Assembly: GCA_015179025.1 (NCBI GenBank)
Contig: WHUX01000126.1
Location: forward strand, 94,539 to 158,538
Length of the DNA: 64,000 nt
Reading direction: 5' to 3'
Source: Terfezia claveryi
Lineage: Eukaryota; Ascomycota; Pezizomycetes; Pezizales; Pezizaceae
Shown: positions 1 to 10,121 of the stretch, piece after piece
Layout of the letters: the number at the start of each line of letters is the position of its first letter
Position numbering within the stretch: the first letter of the stretch is position 1
The notes under the pieces: model-generated
The model's input: the letters and a program-made list of their open reading frames with translations, nothing else
Told to the model about the DNA's origin: nothing
The model's database searches: none
Made by a program: the position numbers and the translations under genes

Positions 1-67
1 GTATATCCTGTGCTCGTGCTTCCGCCTCGAATCCCAAGCTAACGACACCCCTACGTTTTCACCACAG

Positions 68-548
68 ATTTGGTCAAAGCCCTCCGTATCTGACTAGGCC
101 ACTTCTCTATCGCGATGCAGAAACAAATAACATCACACTTGCTTTCTCCCGGCGGCTTCTTACTGGTTCTAAAGTGTCCCCACGAAGCAAGGGAATTCCG
201 CCAATGACTGAAGACCAGGCAGAAGTATTGGATGCTGTGCACTTCACTGCTGAACATCACTGTATCTCTCTGGACTGTAAGAGGGGCGACATGCAATTTT
301 GGAATAATCTGGCATTATTACATGCCCGCGAGGGATTCAAGGACGACCCTGAAAGCGGGAATGTAAGGCATTTATTGAGATTATGGTTGAAAAGGGAGAA
401 CAGCCCATGGAAGAGCCCCGAACCACTTCAAGGATTGCTGGAAGAAGTGTATGGAGAGAGCTCAGGCATTGCCGAGAGATGGCCTCTGAAGCCAATTCTT
501 GATTACGAACATGTAACGACGAGACGGCGGAGTTCCGGCCATGGATAA
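68..548 (+). CDS. TauD/TfdA-like Fe(II)/2-oxoglutarate dioxygenase, last exon
   Basis: Last exon of a fungal TauD/TfdA-type oxygenase, an enzyme class that uses Fe(II), O2 and 2-oxoglutarate to hydroxylate small substrates (taurine, sulfonates, carboxylates, precursors of secondary metabolites). The exon starts in the third base of a codon after an acceptor (ttttcaccacag, ends at 67) and reads FGQSPPYLTRPLLYRDAET, then SRRLLTG, GDMQFWNNLALLHAREGF and RHLLRLWLKRE. The H of LLHARE fits the distal metal ligand and the R of RHLLRLW the 2-oxoglutarate anchor. The stop is at 546-548. Upstream, bases 1-67 look like one complete intron: gtatat donor at base 1, branch site aagctaacg near 39-47. The earlier exons lie outside the window. 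An ATG- or GTG-started ORF from 174 is only the open part of the exon. Substrate cannot be told from this part. Confidence 0.85.
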
Positions 549-2023
549 TGGGTACATACATTCTCATGAGGCTGGTTGGAAGGGTCACATGAGGGTTGGA
601 GCCTCTCTAGTCTCCACAAGGTAACGACAAAAGTTCTGATTTTTATCGCCAAATACTACATTTGCCTCCGCGAAGCCATATGGTATTGCCTTCCCTCTTA
701 TCTTCCCTCTGTTCGCTTGTGAAGTTGGAAGTTATCCGGCATCTCTTCCGCTTCTATTGATATCTAATACCCCCACTGGCACAATAATGTATAATCTGGC
801 AAGGTATTACACAGCCCCTTAATCCTTGTCGTCTACAGTGCCTTTTCTATAACTCAGATTCCACTGAGAAGTATTCTTTTGATTTCCAGCGGACTCATTT
901 TTGGTTTTCCTCTACTTTGGCACGGAGCTAGCCTGGGTCTAGCCCGCAAGTCGACGGTGTCTACTGCAAGTGCTACATGTATATAAGGCCAACGGACCAG
1001 TCTCCCCATAGTCACTGATAAATTCAATTCACGCTAGGCCTTGCGCCCTGTATCCCTCAATTTTCAGTACACGGCCCTGGAAACCTTACCACACGGGTGA
1101 GTTTTATCCATTCTACTTGGTGAGTTGAACTAACGTGATGGATGGGGTAACGAGATGGATGCAGTTGTGAGGTGCCCGGGCCTTTTACAAGGAGATTTGG
1201 CAAATTTTGAGCTGCCTGGCAACTCTATCAATCACGTTACCGTAGGATTGAAGCTGAGTGCCCACCCTTTGAAGTGAGCGACCGTCCTGGTCCACAGGAG
1301 CCCTACTGAGTCTTAACTTAATATGGGGAACAGACTATATTTGAGGCACCTTAAGCACAAATCTAGGTAGTCTTGTCCCTGAATTTGCAGATGCATCATG
1401 CAGCCAAATGCATTGATGTTTTCGAGGCTCACCATAATCAATGGAGTGGGCACTGTGTTCCAATTTCGGCGGTATATATTAGTTGGTATGTATCCCTACG
1501 GTAAAAGAACTGAGATTCACTCACTCACTCGGTGTGTATATGCATACAAGTATATCACAGGAGGTGTAGATAAGCACAAAATAGTACCTAATTTGGGCTG
1601 AAATGCGTACCTGAGTCAATCAAATACTGTACAACAGTAATTGAGGAGCAATGAATGCATAAGGTCAAGTTGTATTAGAAGTTAGACTGCTTCCTTTTAA
1701 TTTTTTGAGATGTAGAGGACTTATGTTTAGCCCGGGCGTTGTCTGGCTTGAGTGTTCATGTACCCTGATTGCACGGCAACTCGTAGAGGTTCTTCATATA
1801 TGTATTTGACTGGGTAAGTTATTCATTCAAGAGGTACCGAAATTTAAAGTCCGTTTTTGGCTTGTCAGACAGGCGTACTTACGGTATATCTAGGTCAGAC
1901 GGCAATATAAAACAGGTTGAATTAATTGGGGCATGGCAGAATGCAAGTATTTTACAAATGTCAACAGAAAAGACCTGTAAGTGAGGAAAATAACCACTGA
2001 ACTAGTAGGCTTGCCTTCTATCC
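549..2023. other. Intergenic stretch with no recognisable gene
   Basis: I see no conserved protein or RNA gene here. Small ORFs (for example 1398-1601) have no recognisable motifs. The first part is the 3' flank of the dioxygenase gene. Base composition is ordinary, so this is not RIPped sequence. Confidence 0.5.
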
Positions 2024-2092
2024 AGGGTTCCTCATGGTCCCCCTAATGGCATCGCATAGGAGTAACAAGTATTTTTTTTTTAAAAAAGTATT
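2024..2092 (+). repeat. SINE-like hairpin repeat, copy 1
   Basis: Shares with five other copies the core TCCTCATGGTCCCC..., then GGCATCGCATAGGAGTAA and an AGTATTTT run ending in an A-run. Here the hairpin core is degenerate (GGTCCC then a mutated second arm). The 5' half of the repeat is missing. Confidence 0.55.
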
Positions 2093-2099
2093 CCTATCC

Positions 2100-3637
2100 A
2101 GGTAGCTCCCAACAGCCAATGTGCTCATATGTCTACTCCTATTCACAACCCTATATGGTGTCCGTCATGGGCCTTCAACAGGGAATTCCATCACCATAAG
2201 CGCTCCAGTCTCAATATTGCTAAGGCTGTTTGTGGGCTTGTAATGTTCGGCAGCTTAGGACTTTGCCGCCAGTTTTTCACCTTTTGCCGAAGGAAATCGC
2301 CCTCCCCAATGGGGCCCCTACAAGGGCATGGAAGGAGGACTGGATGGGTTCGCTCGAGTAAGATAGGGTGTTGGAAAATACCCTCGAGGCCTCGCGCATG
2401 GCCCCACCCAGCGGGCTCACTCAGACGTCCCATATATACGTGGGCCGGCCGTGGCCACGGCGCATACGCAGATATGGCCATCACTGTGGTTCATTAGTTA
2501 ATATGGGCGCCCATAGTAAACATAATTAAAAGTTTCAACTTTAGTCCAAGTTTAGGTCTAAGTCGCGAGTTTTCGGCCAAGTTAGACCTGCTAAGGCTTA
2601 GAGGTGAAACCTTTGAACAGAAGTGAAACCTTTCAAGCAAGTTGAGATCTTCAAAAAGGCTAGGGAGAATAGTTTGAGACTTTGGGGAGGCCTTAGCTAT
2701 ATCCCGAGACCCTATTGAGGTTTCCTTCTCTATAGAGACCCTATTAAGGTTTCCTTCTCTGCAGAGACCCTATTAAGGTTTCATTTTCTGTAGAGATCAA
2801 GGCGAGGTCTCCTACCGCCTCTACTAGCTCTCATTGTAAGAGGTTGTTTATTGTTATCTGTCGTTGTTATCTATCTCGTTATCTTTTATTTTCGTCGGGA
2901 AGTTTATTTCGCTGTCAGCCTTGGCTTTCCGAGGCCTCCTGTATATATACCTTGATCTCTCGCACTCTAGCGTACAGCACTTGGTACTATCATGAAGTCA
3001 GGTTCACTTTCCTAAGTTCAACCCGTGATCTTGACTAATCTCACTTGTACCAATCTAGTCTGTAGTACCGATCATGTCACGGCTAGTCTCGTGCCGTCAT
3101 GGCATTGTTTATTTTTGTGTTTCTTGATTCAAATTTGCATCAGACATATATTTTGCTTCTATTGGAGTCTTTTGCTAGGTTTCCGTTAGTCTGGTTGCAT
3201 GGGTTTCCGTAGGGTTAAATTTAAATTCGTAGAGACATTTATTTGGCTTCTATTCGAGTCCTTTGCCAGGTTTCCGTGGAGTGAATTTACATGAGATTTT
3301 GCATTGGCTTCTGTCACGAGCCCTAGTAGTGACTTCACTAGTAAGACCTATGTAAAGTTTCCATAGGACGAGACCATAAAATGCGAAACCTAAAAAAAGT
3401 TTTGTTCGAAACCTCAAAAGGTTTATCTGAGAGCTCTAAAAGTTTCCCAGGAAACCTTTGGTGGTTTCCCATACAATTGTTGATGCGAAACCTCTTTTGG
3501 TCTCACTCTTGAGACCTGACCAAATGAACCACAGTGATGGGCCATTTGGATATGGATGATAAGATGGGCAACATGTATTCCACACGTATATATAACTTAT
3601 AAGGAAGGAAGAGACACTTTTTTGCCTACTAGACACC
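2100..3637. other. No recognisable gene; region rich in AGGTTTC/GAAACCT motifs
   Basis: ORFs on both strands at 2129-2497 overlap each other and match nothing I know. From about 2600 to 3500 the heptamer AGGTTTC (or its complement GAAACCT, with near variants) recurs more than ten times, and GAGACC/GGTCTC several times. A TATATATA run at 2941-2950 followed by a C-rich stretch could be a promoter of a decayed LTR-like sequence, but I found no matching ends. Confidence 0.3.
2706..2821. repeat. Tandem repeat, four 29-bp units
   Basis: Units begin at 2706, 2735, 2764 and 2793 with gagaccctattaaggtttcc or close variants, exact 29-bp spacing. The last unit is the most diverged. It lies within the AGGTTTC-rich region. 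Confidence 0.8.
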
Positions 3638-3731
3638 TTTTTTTTTTTTAAATAAAAATAAAAAAAACTTAGTACTCATATGCGGTCACAGTAGGGGACC
3701 ATGATGAGCCACCCGGACACCTCCGCCGGAT
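3638..3731 (-). repeat. SINE-like hairpin repeat, copy 2
   Basis: Read on the minus strand it contains GTCCGGGTGGCTCATCATGG, then TCCCCTACTGTGACCGCATA, TGAGTACT, and an AT-rich tail ending in an A-run. The second hairpin arm has GTGACC in place of GGGACC. Confidence 0.65.
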
Positions 3732-3936
3732 ATGTATTATGTACAACAAAGTAATCTCGAGTGCTAATAGGCAAAAGCAAAACAAAGGAAGCAAGGTAGC
3801 GCAATAACTTCACGCACTAGACACCTAGGTACAGCAAACTAGCGGAAGATATAATGCGCCTCAGATATGCATGCCCAGAACTTTCACATACCTCTGCATA
3901 AAACTTATTTTTCAGGTTGGTGATAACCCCCTAATG

Positions 3937-4058
3937 TTTTTTTTTTTTTTTTTTTTTAAAATACTCTTTACTCTTATTCGGTCCCAGTAAGGGGACCATG
4001 AAGAGCCCCCCGGAAACCCGGGAGGATTCAGGACAAGGCAAGTTAATCTGCCAGGTCC
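3937..4058 (-). repeat. SINE-like hairpin repeat, copy 3 (longest, with A-tail)
   Basis: The most complete copy. On the minus strand: GGACCTGGCAGATTAACTTG, CCTTGTCCTGAAT, CCCGGGTTTCC, GGTCCC-cttact-GGGACC hairpin core, GAGTAAAGAGTATTTT and then more than 20 A residues. The A-tail gives the orientation and suggests retroposition. Confidence 0.75.
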
Positions 4059-4780
4059 GGCATGCGGAAAGCAATGAAGATAGATACATTGTGAAGGAAA
4101 AGATGGGCAGAGGGCCTCCATGTTGTCGTTAACCGCCAATGGCAGATGACCCCGAGGGGCCCGACTGAGGCCTATGCCAAAAATGAAAAGTGTGGAGTAT
4201 AAAAACTGTACCGAGGCCATGTGTGAAAGGAAATTCGTAAAAGAGGTGCTACCGACCAGCTAAGGCCAGCCCATCCTAGCACGGATGGATGTTCAAGGGC
4301 TGCACTTTCCTCCTCTTTTAACCTCTGTCGCCTCGCCTTCCAACCAACGAACTATATATGAAGCTGAAGAAAACTTCTACTGCGTCCCAATTGTCCCCCT
4401 CTTCCTCTGCTACCCAGATTGGGAACCCCCTAATGTTAAGCACCCCTCCGACACGATTCCGACATTTGGTAGCCCTCAAATTTAAAGGCCTCATTTGCGG
4501 GATTATGCAACCTCATTCGTTCACAATGGCAGAGACAAAAAAAGGAAAAAAAACAAGGGTATAATAATTCTCGCTTAGGGGTTCCTTCTTTAAGAGTGTT
4601 TAAGATAAGTAAGCATCTATCTGGCTGTACGGTACTCACACGCAAGAAATATTACGACCACAAGTATGTACTGTATTTATTCACGCAAAAGGGCGGCTGT
4701 GCGATCTTAACGCCCCCTAGTATGTACTTAGCCACTCCTTCTGCCTTTCGACTCTTGAGATTTATTATAATTCGGTATAT
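4059..4780. other. No recognisable gene
   Basis: Short overlapping ORFs on both strands (such as 4285-4485, 4596-4859) lack motifs and overlap the SINE-like copies. Nothing further is supported. Confidence 0.4.
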
Positions 4781-4871
4781 AGGCGCTGGACCTGGCATTA
4801 ACTTGTCTTGTCCTGAATTTCGGGTGGCTCCTCATGGCCCCCTTACTGGGACCGAATAGGAGTAGTACATA
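4781..4871 (+). repeat. SINE-like hairpin repeat, copy 4
   Basis: Contains GGACCTGGCATTAACTTGTC, TTGTCCTGAATTTCGGGTGG, GGCCCCCTTACTGGGACC and GAATAGGAGTAGTA. The sequence just upstream (cggtatataggcgctggacc) is shared with copy 5, so these two retain more of the 5' end. Confidence 0.75.
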
Positions 4872-5880
4872 GCCACTCTCAGGGTAACCTTTTTGTGGAA
4901 GAGAGAAAAAAGGGTAGCGGACATGTTGCCACAAAAAACAAATCGTCGTCTTAACTTCCGGCAGCAACTTGCTGGCAGCTGTCCACCTGCACCAATGGTC
5001 TGGTCTAGGGCCTGCTGTCTTCGAGCCCTATTGGGGCCCCTCACGGTCAAATGCAACTTGAGCGTGGGGCGGCTAAGGAGAGAATTATGGAAGACCGAGC
5101 AACCGCTAGCTAGATGATAAGCCACCACTCGTGCACAGCCTGAAAGGGCAAGACGTACGCTCTGATAGGAAACAAAACTACGAGATGCACCACCTCCATT
5201 ATATAATTATCCCGTCATAAACATGAATTTCCGCAAGGTGGGGCCAGGTGGCGCGGGCCTTAGGGTCCCAATTGGATTTGCCAACAGCTGTGGCACGTGA
5301 ACAGCGTGCAAACCAATTGACCTACGTACGCAACGTTTGGAAAGAAATCCAAAACAATCAAAGAATACCGTAGGGGTCTAGAGGGTTAACGCCCTGGTGG
5401 GTCCTTACGACTACCGGTACCAAGCGGGATTGAAACTCGTGAAATACTATTAAAAACGTTCACTGTTACATTTTATATGCTTAGTCCTATTGGAATGGAG
5501 CCCCTGATAGCCAAGGACCACAGTTGGATCGAAATACAACTAAGAGAGCATGTCAGGTCCGGGCAGAGAAGGCCACTCATGAGGTGTACCATACCGGCAG
5601 TTAATGCTGAGTTGAGCGGAAGGGCTTAACGTGCAAACGGCGAAATCCAAGGCATTACCGGTAGCTATGAAAGTAGTATTCTGTGCAAGGTCGCTCATCA
5701 CAATATATTATATGAGCCGGCGAGTACCTACCATTCTCGTGCATTGGTCATCTATTTCATTTTTATTATTATCGAGGATGTGAGCTTCCGTCTTTGTTTG
5801 GCCAATGCGCCCTTGAGTTCATCGTTTCTTCTCCTATTTGCTTCCACCGGTTGGCACTCGAGCTTGTTTATTTTGCGGTG
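4872..5880. other. No recognisable gene
   Basis: No ORF here resembles a known family. Nothing else is evident apart from scattered fragments resembling the SINE-like repeat (for example aggtccgggcaga near 5545). Confidence 0.4.
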
Positions 5881-5957
5881 TATAGGTGCTGGACCTAGCA
5901 GATAAACTTGACTTGCCCTGAATTCACCCGGGTTTCTGGGTGGCTCATCATGGTCCC
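5881..5957 (+). repeat. SINE-like hairpin repeat, copy 5 (3' truncated)
   Basis: Carries the 5' half: GGTGCTGGACCTAGCAGATA, CTTGACTTGCCCTGAATTC, CCCGGGTTTCTGGGTGGCTC and ATCATGGTCCC, then breaks before the second hairpin arm. Confidence 0.7.
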
Positions 5958-6500
5958 AGACCTACCATTCTTTGGCGGGGCACAGAAGGGCAATAATGCA
6001 ACGGATGCCGGATGAGGGACTGTCAGCGTGCACGTGCGAGAGACGGACGGTGCTGGAGGCACGAAATCCCACAGCGAAACCTGGGGAATCACTGATTAGC
6101 CAAGGGGCCACAGGGGGAAGGGGAAGGAACCAGCAACCAAACCAGCCCACGAGCGGTCCTCTCCAGTCAAGTACAGGATCGGAGAAAAGTGCCGCTGGCT
6201 AGAGGCAGAGAACAGGAACCTAATCATGTGAGAGCACATTGCCTCCTAAAAGAGGCCACCGGAACCCCAAGATCTCTCTGGCAGCCCGCCCAGACTGTCC
6301 GGCCTGTACGGACTGGTGAGGTGCACGTCTATAAGTGATACTCTACGGTATAAATCACAAGCTCAGGATATGCATTCTAGAGCGTTACCTGGGAACCCTG
6401 GATGCCACATGAAGGTTACCGCGAATTCTCTATATATATAAGTAACTCCTCCAGGCCAGTGTGAAGTTGCTTCGAACGCGATGCCCCCACTGTGCGCCCG
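5958..6500. other. No recognisable gene
   Basis: GC-richer stretch with overlapping ORFs on both strands (5972-6202, 5962-6150) that have no recognisable domain. I make no call. Confidence 0.4.
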
Positions 6501-6545
6501 TCATCATGGCTCCCTTACTGGGACCGCATATGAGTACTGAGTATT
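6501..6545 (+). repeat. SINE-like hairpin repeat, copy 6 (core only)
   Basis: TCATCATGGCTCCCTTACTG, GGGACCGCATATGAGTACT: only the hairpin core and 3' part remain. Confidence 0.6.
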
Positions 6546-6714
6546 AAGACAAAAACATGTGCGCCGGGCGGAAAGGCTTCGAGGCTTGCAGCACCTCAAG
6601 CATGTGAAGCAATCATAATCATATTCAAACTCGCTATACTACCTATAGAATTTATAGCTTCTCGTCATCATCCTTCAACGGCAAGAGCCTTTCAAGACTG
6701 GGTGCTACAGTAAC

Positions 6715-6969
6715 TCATTGAACCCCAATCAATAGTTGCACATAATGTTGCCATTCCCTCGGATATAGTAACTTCCCTTCCAGCGTTTTTCGCACCAACA
6801 GCTTCCGAGAATATACATAACTTTTTGAATATCCATGAGCTTGTAGTTCCATAATTGTCCGAGAGTCCTGCAAGTTTGCATAGCACCTTGCCAAAGATGT
6901 TATATATTGGTCCGGAATACGAGCAGCACTTAACAGTGTCGAGACAGAGGCTGAAGGTGTTTGGCTCAT
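6715..6969 (-). CDS. Hypothetical 84-aa protein
   Basis: ATG at 6969 opens an 84-codon frame. The middle (TIMELQAHGYSKSYVYSRKL) has helix-turn-helix-like spacing and the composition is that of a plausible fungal protein, but I do not recognise a family. It could be the first exon of a longer gene or a remnant. No TATA box or downstream partner exon was found. Confidence 0.2.
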   Translation of the reverse strand: MSQTPSASVSTLLSAARIPDQYITSLARCYANLQDSRTIMELQAHGYSKSYVYSRKLLVRKTLEGKLLYPREWQHYVQLLIGVQ

Positions 6970-7339
6970 TGTATGTAGAGCATACGGAAGTAGCGTGCGC
7001 GCGTGCTCTGGAAGCTATGGAGTAGGAAAGCCTTTAAGTACGAAAACCAAGCCGAGACAGGGCTGTCACGCAGACCCATACAGATATTGTCATAAGGCAG
7101 CTAATGAAAATTTTCACAAAAGTCTTTCCCAAAAAGGGAATATTATGAGGATAGGCACAGACCAGCTACGGCACCAATAGAGTGAATTATTTGTGCGTAG
7201 TATGGGTGCCTTGAAGGCCTTGGCTTTAGAATAATTGAAGGTAGTTTCGATTCCCATTTTTGAGGACTGTAGTGCAAAAGAGAGAGAGTTCGGTGCTTCA
7301 CAGTCTACATGTCGGCAATAGTTCTGGTAGCAGAGACAG

Positions 7340-8215
7340 CTAAAGCAAAAGGATAGGGCACGTTCCACCCCCTTTCGTTCATTGACGACGGCAATTCAGT
7401 AAGGGTCCGAGCGGTACAGCATATGGACCAGGTCTGGAGGAAGCAGGATGGAAATATAAGCTGAAATGGGGCTGAGGAAAGGACTGGAAGAATGATACAC
7501 ATTTCGGGGTTAATCTGAACGAAAAGGAACTCCGGATATATATTAGTCGAGGCTTGGAGGGGCATGGGGGTAGTACGAAGGCTGAGTATACTACCTCCCA
7601 ACGCCAAAAAGCAAATAGTAGTGGAGCAAACGTTACCAACCCTCACATACGGTTGGGAGCTACATTCAAAATGAGTGAGAGTAAACGGTTCGCAGAAGAA
7701 TGCAGCGGATGGGTTGCCGGAGCATGGAAAGGAAGCAGTGGCAGGAAGGTATCGGATATTATGGAGATTGAGCAATTGGAGGTAGTAATGGAAAGAAAAC
7801 AGATCCAATTGGCAGCGAGCGTGTACGAGAGGGCCATCCTGGAGTTTAAAACACATAGCGGAGAAAATACTGGCAGATGTGTTGGATGAGGATACGGAAC
7901 TTGGGGTGGATGCAGTCGATGATACAAAGGAATGGGACAGTGGAGCGAGAAGAGTGGCAGCATTGGCCAGAGATCGAATACTCTGATGGAAGCGGAATTG
8001 AGAGCATGCAGCAGCAGTCACTATGAAAGAAGAGTCATGGATCCTGGGGTGGGAAGGGAAAGGCACGACGGCCTTGGACAGCCAAGGTGCCATCATGCGA
8101 ACCCTACAACTCCAGTATGAGAGGCCAAGATCATAGAGAAATTGGCGGCGGAGATGATGGAACAGGGACCGAAAGTTCTTATTTGGGTGAAATTGGTGAA
8201 AGGGATGGGGCAACG
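7340..8215 (+). pseudogene. Decayed LINE (Tad-like) reverse transcriptase/RNase H fragment
   Basis: Reading across frames on the plus strand I see PLSFIDDGNSVRVRA near 7360-7410 (fits the Y/F-x-DD catalytic box of a reverse transcriptase), TLPTLTYGWELHSK near 7630-7670 (fits the C-terminal region before RNase H), WPEIEYSDGSGIE near 7960-8000 (fits the YTDGS start of an RNase H domain) and KVLIWVKLVKGMG near 8173-8210 (fits the later VxWVKGH part). The order is that of Tad-type LINEs with an RNase H domain. Frameshifts and stops separate the pieces. The 302-aa ORF on the opposite strand (7305-8213) is then a shadow. Each match is short, so this stays tentative. Confidence 0.35.
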
Positions 8216-9015
8216 AGGCATTCTATGTTGGCAGACTGATACACAAGCCTAGCATAGCAGCACCGGCGGGCAGCAGCAAGATACACTATGCCGGCAAGCA
8301 CGTAAAGGAATGGGGCAGGAACACACTCAAGGGGTTCACATATGTCGTTACAGACAAGAGTCTCTTAAAAAAAAACAAAAAAGACAAGGATCTGTTCAAA
8401 TGCTGGATGCATAAAATTGGAAAAGCAGAGGGGATGCGGTAGCACATAAAACGCGGCGCACATATTACAGTGCAAGGAAATAGGAGAAGAGAAAGGGAGA
8501 CGTGAGAGGAGATATAGGAGGACCCGGAGTGGTGTAGAGCAGTTCAAATTTTCCTACATGCTTAGTGCTCGGGGATGCGCGCCCTCGTCGTATGCAGATA
8601 CTATAAGTACGAGCACTGATTCAATAAGAGAAAAAAAAGAAATACTTCGTTGCAGATGAGGGTAACACTTCTAGCATTAGTGAATCTTCCTGATTTATAA
8701 CATATCAATAGAAATCATATGTTCCGTCGTTGCGTATATATATATAGTAGAAATTCTTATATGCTGGTATGAATACATATATGCACACATGTAAGAAACG
8801 TACACAAACCCCATTGTTCTTTGCTATATTTTTCAAAAGCGACTACGGTTGACGCCAAGCTTAGCTAGAAAATTTGCGGTGGGGGAATCCCCTGGGGTGC
8901 AGATAAGCTAAGAATGGGGGATTCGTTCAAATCCCCTCATTCTTAGCTAATGTGACCCCTGCATGCCATAGGTGCGATAATATGGCTGCCTCACAACGTT
9001 GAGTTTTGCTATAGA
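8216..9015. other. No recognisable gene; contains one strong hairpin
   Basis: Nothing codes here by eye. An A-rich run lies near 8367-8385. The only structured element is the inverted repeat at 8906-8948, listed separately. Confidence 0.4.
8906..8948. repeat. Imperfect inverted repeat (hairpin, about 18-bp stem)
   Basis: Left arm agctaagaatgggggatt (8906-8923) pairs with aaatcccctcattcttagct (8929-8948) with one bulge or mismatch and a loop of about five bases. Immediately upstream gggggaatcccc (8881-8892) is a second small palindrome, and cttagctag recurs at about 8858. It looks like the ends of a miniature fold-back element. Confidence 0.65.
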
Positions 9016-9044
9016 GCGTCAGGTGCGTCTGACGCACCTGACGC
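9016..9044. repeat. Perfect 29-bp palindrome (14-bp arms, 1-nt centre)
   Basis: gcgtcaggtgcgtc-t-gacgcacctgacgc. The right arm with its flank (gcacctgacgcagatt, 9034-9049) is an exact reverse complement of 30707-30722 at the left end of the Plavaka element. Confidence 0.85.
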
Positions 9045-9294
9045 AGATTGATCGGTTGCGGATATGGTGCTGCATATTATGCAGGGGGTGCCATTATAAC
9101 TTTCCCCCAGGCACTGTAACAATGACATGTGAAGTGTAATATAACTGGGGCACAGATGTGATGGAGTAACAGAATTGATTATCTAATGCCGTACCGTTTT
9201 AAGCACCTTTTGTAATACAAACCAGCTAACACCTTGATCTACCATTGAAAAACCAGCAAGCATCCTCCCTAAGCCATCTATAGACCGACAGAAC

Positions 9295-10010
9295 CTATTT
9301 TTTTTGATCGATCTTATGGGCGATAACGGCTGGCCCAGAAACAAGTTGAGGCATTGCATCTGCCAGCTTTTTGTTGAAAATATTGTGCTCATCGAGATAA
9401 GTTTTCACGAGAAACACTATAACCTAATGGATATCAGCATTGAAATAACTGGTAGTTCACTAGTAATATATTATACATACCAGCGACGCCCCTCCAAGTA
9501 GGATACGGACTTGCCAAACAAGTGGCTTTATATCAGCTCTAAGCTCCCCGTAGTTCTTTTCCATGCTCGTTTCTAGTCTGGCTTGGCTCGTTTCCATTCT
9601 CCCAAATCCTGCTTCCATCCTCGTAGCAAGCTCTCCAAGACTTTTGTTCACATCGGCTTTGAAATTTCCCAAGTCCTACCATCGTTAGTCAAGCTTCATC
9701 TACTATTGAATATGATACATGCCTTCGTCAAGCCAGCGACACGGTCATCCAGCTTATCGACATGATCCCACTATCCGACCGTTAGTTGAGCCAGTAACCC
9801 ATTACATGTAGAGTGACTTACCATACGATCATAGTTATTCGGAGCCCACTTTTGTCTGGCTTCTTCATCTTGCTTTCCCCCTGGTATGAATAAGCCCTCT
9901 TCATTTTCCGACCCGTTGATAAATCCCCTAAAGTGAATACGTCGTGGAATACGGTATATAGCCAGGCGGACCGCTGGTTGTCTAAAAAGACGAAGCATGT
10001 TTGACGACAT
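9295..10010 (-). CDS. Four-exon gene: 186-aa predicted mitochondrial coiled-coil membrane protein
   Basis: Exons 10010-9822, 9770-9723, 9675-9481 and 9423-9295 join in phase 0 throughout (63+16+65+42 codons, TAG stop). Introns: 51 bp (GTAAGT...CTAAC...TAG), 46 or 47 bp with an unusual GC donor (AAG|GCATGT, branch GACTAAC) and 57 bp (GTATGT...TAG). The N-terminus MSSNMLRLFRQPAVRLAIYR is rich in Arg, free of acidic residues and amphipathic, as in mitochondrial presequences. Residues about 65-130 are heptad-like (DHVDKLDDRVAGL, LATRMEAGFGRMETSQARLE). A hydrophobic segment (ILLGGASLVIVFLV) follows at about 136-150, with a short polar tail. The layout recalls coiled-coil inner-membrane proteins of the DUF1640/CCDC90 type, but I cannot confirm homology. 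Not RIPped; likely a real host gene. Confidence 0.75.
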
Positions 10011-10121
10011 TGCTTACTGAGTTGATTCGGGTTCCGTCCTCTGGTGGAGGTCCTTGCAGTAGCGTCCCTTGGTGGTAGGGTTCATCAGCAGAAAAGAATC
10101 TGCGTCGACGCGGCTATACCT

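Noticed and set aside
51..588. Minus-strand ORFs over the dioxygenase exon
   Set aside because: Antisense to a clear conserved exon.
2372..3115. Possible solo Copia LTR starting tgttggaaaatacc
   Set aside because: A TATA-like segment and a TG start are present, but I found no convincing CA end, inverted termini or target duplication.
7305..8213. 302-aa ORF on the minus strand
   Set aside because: Low-complexity Ser/Phe/Pro-rich translation without motifs. The opposite strand shows ordered RT/RNase H remnants, so it is probably an antisense shadow.
8906..8948. tRNA gene (gattcgttcaaatcccc looks like a T-arm)
   Set aside because: No acceptor, D or anticodon arm can be formed; the match is explained by a simple hairpin.
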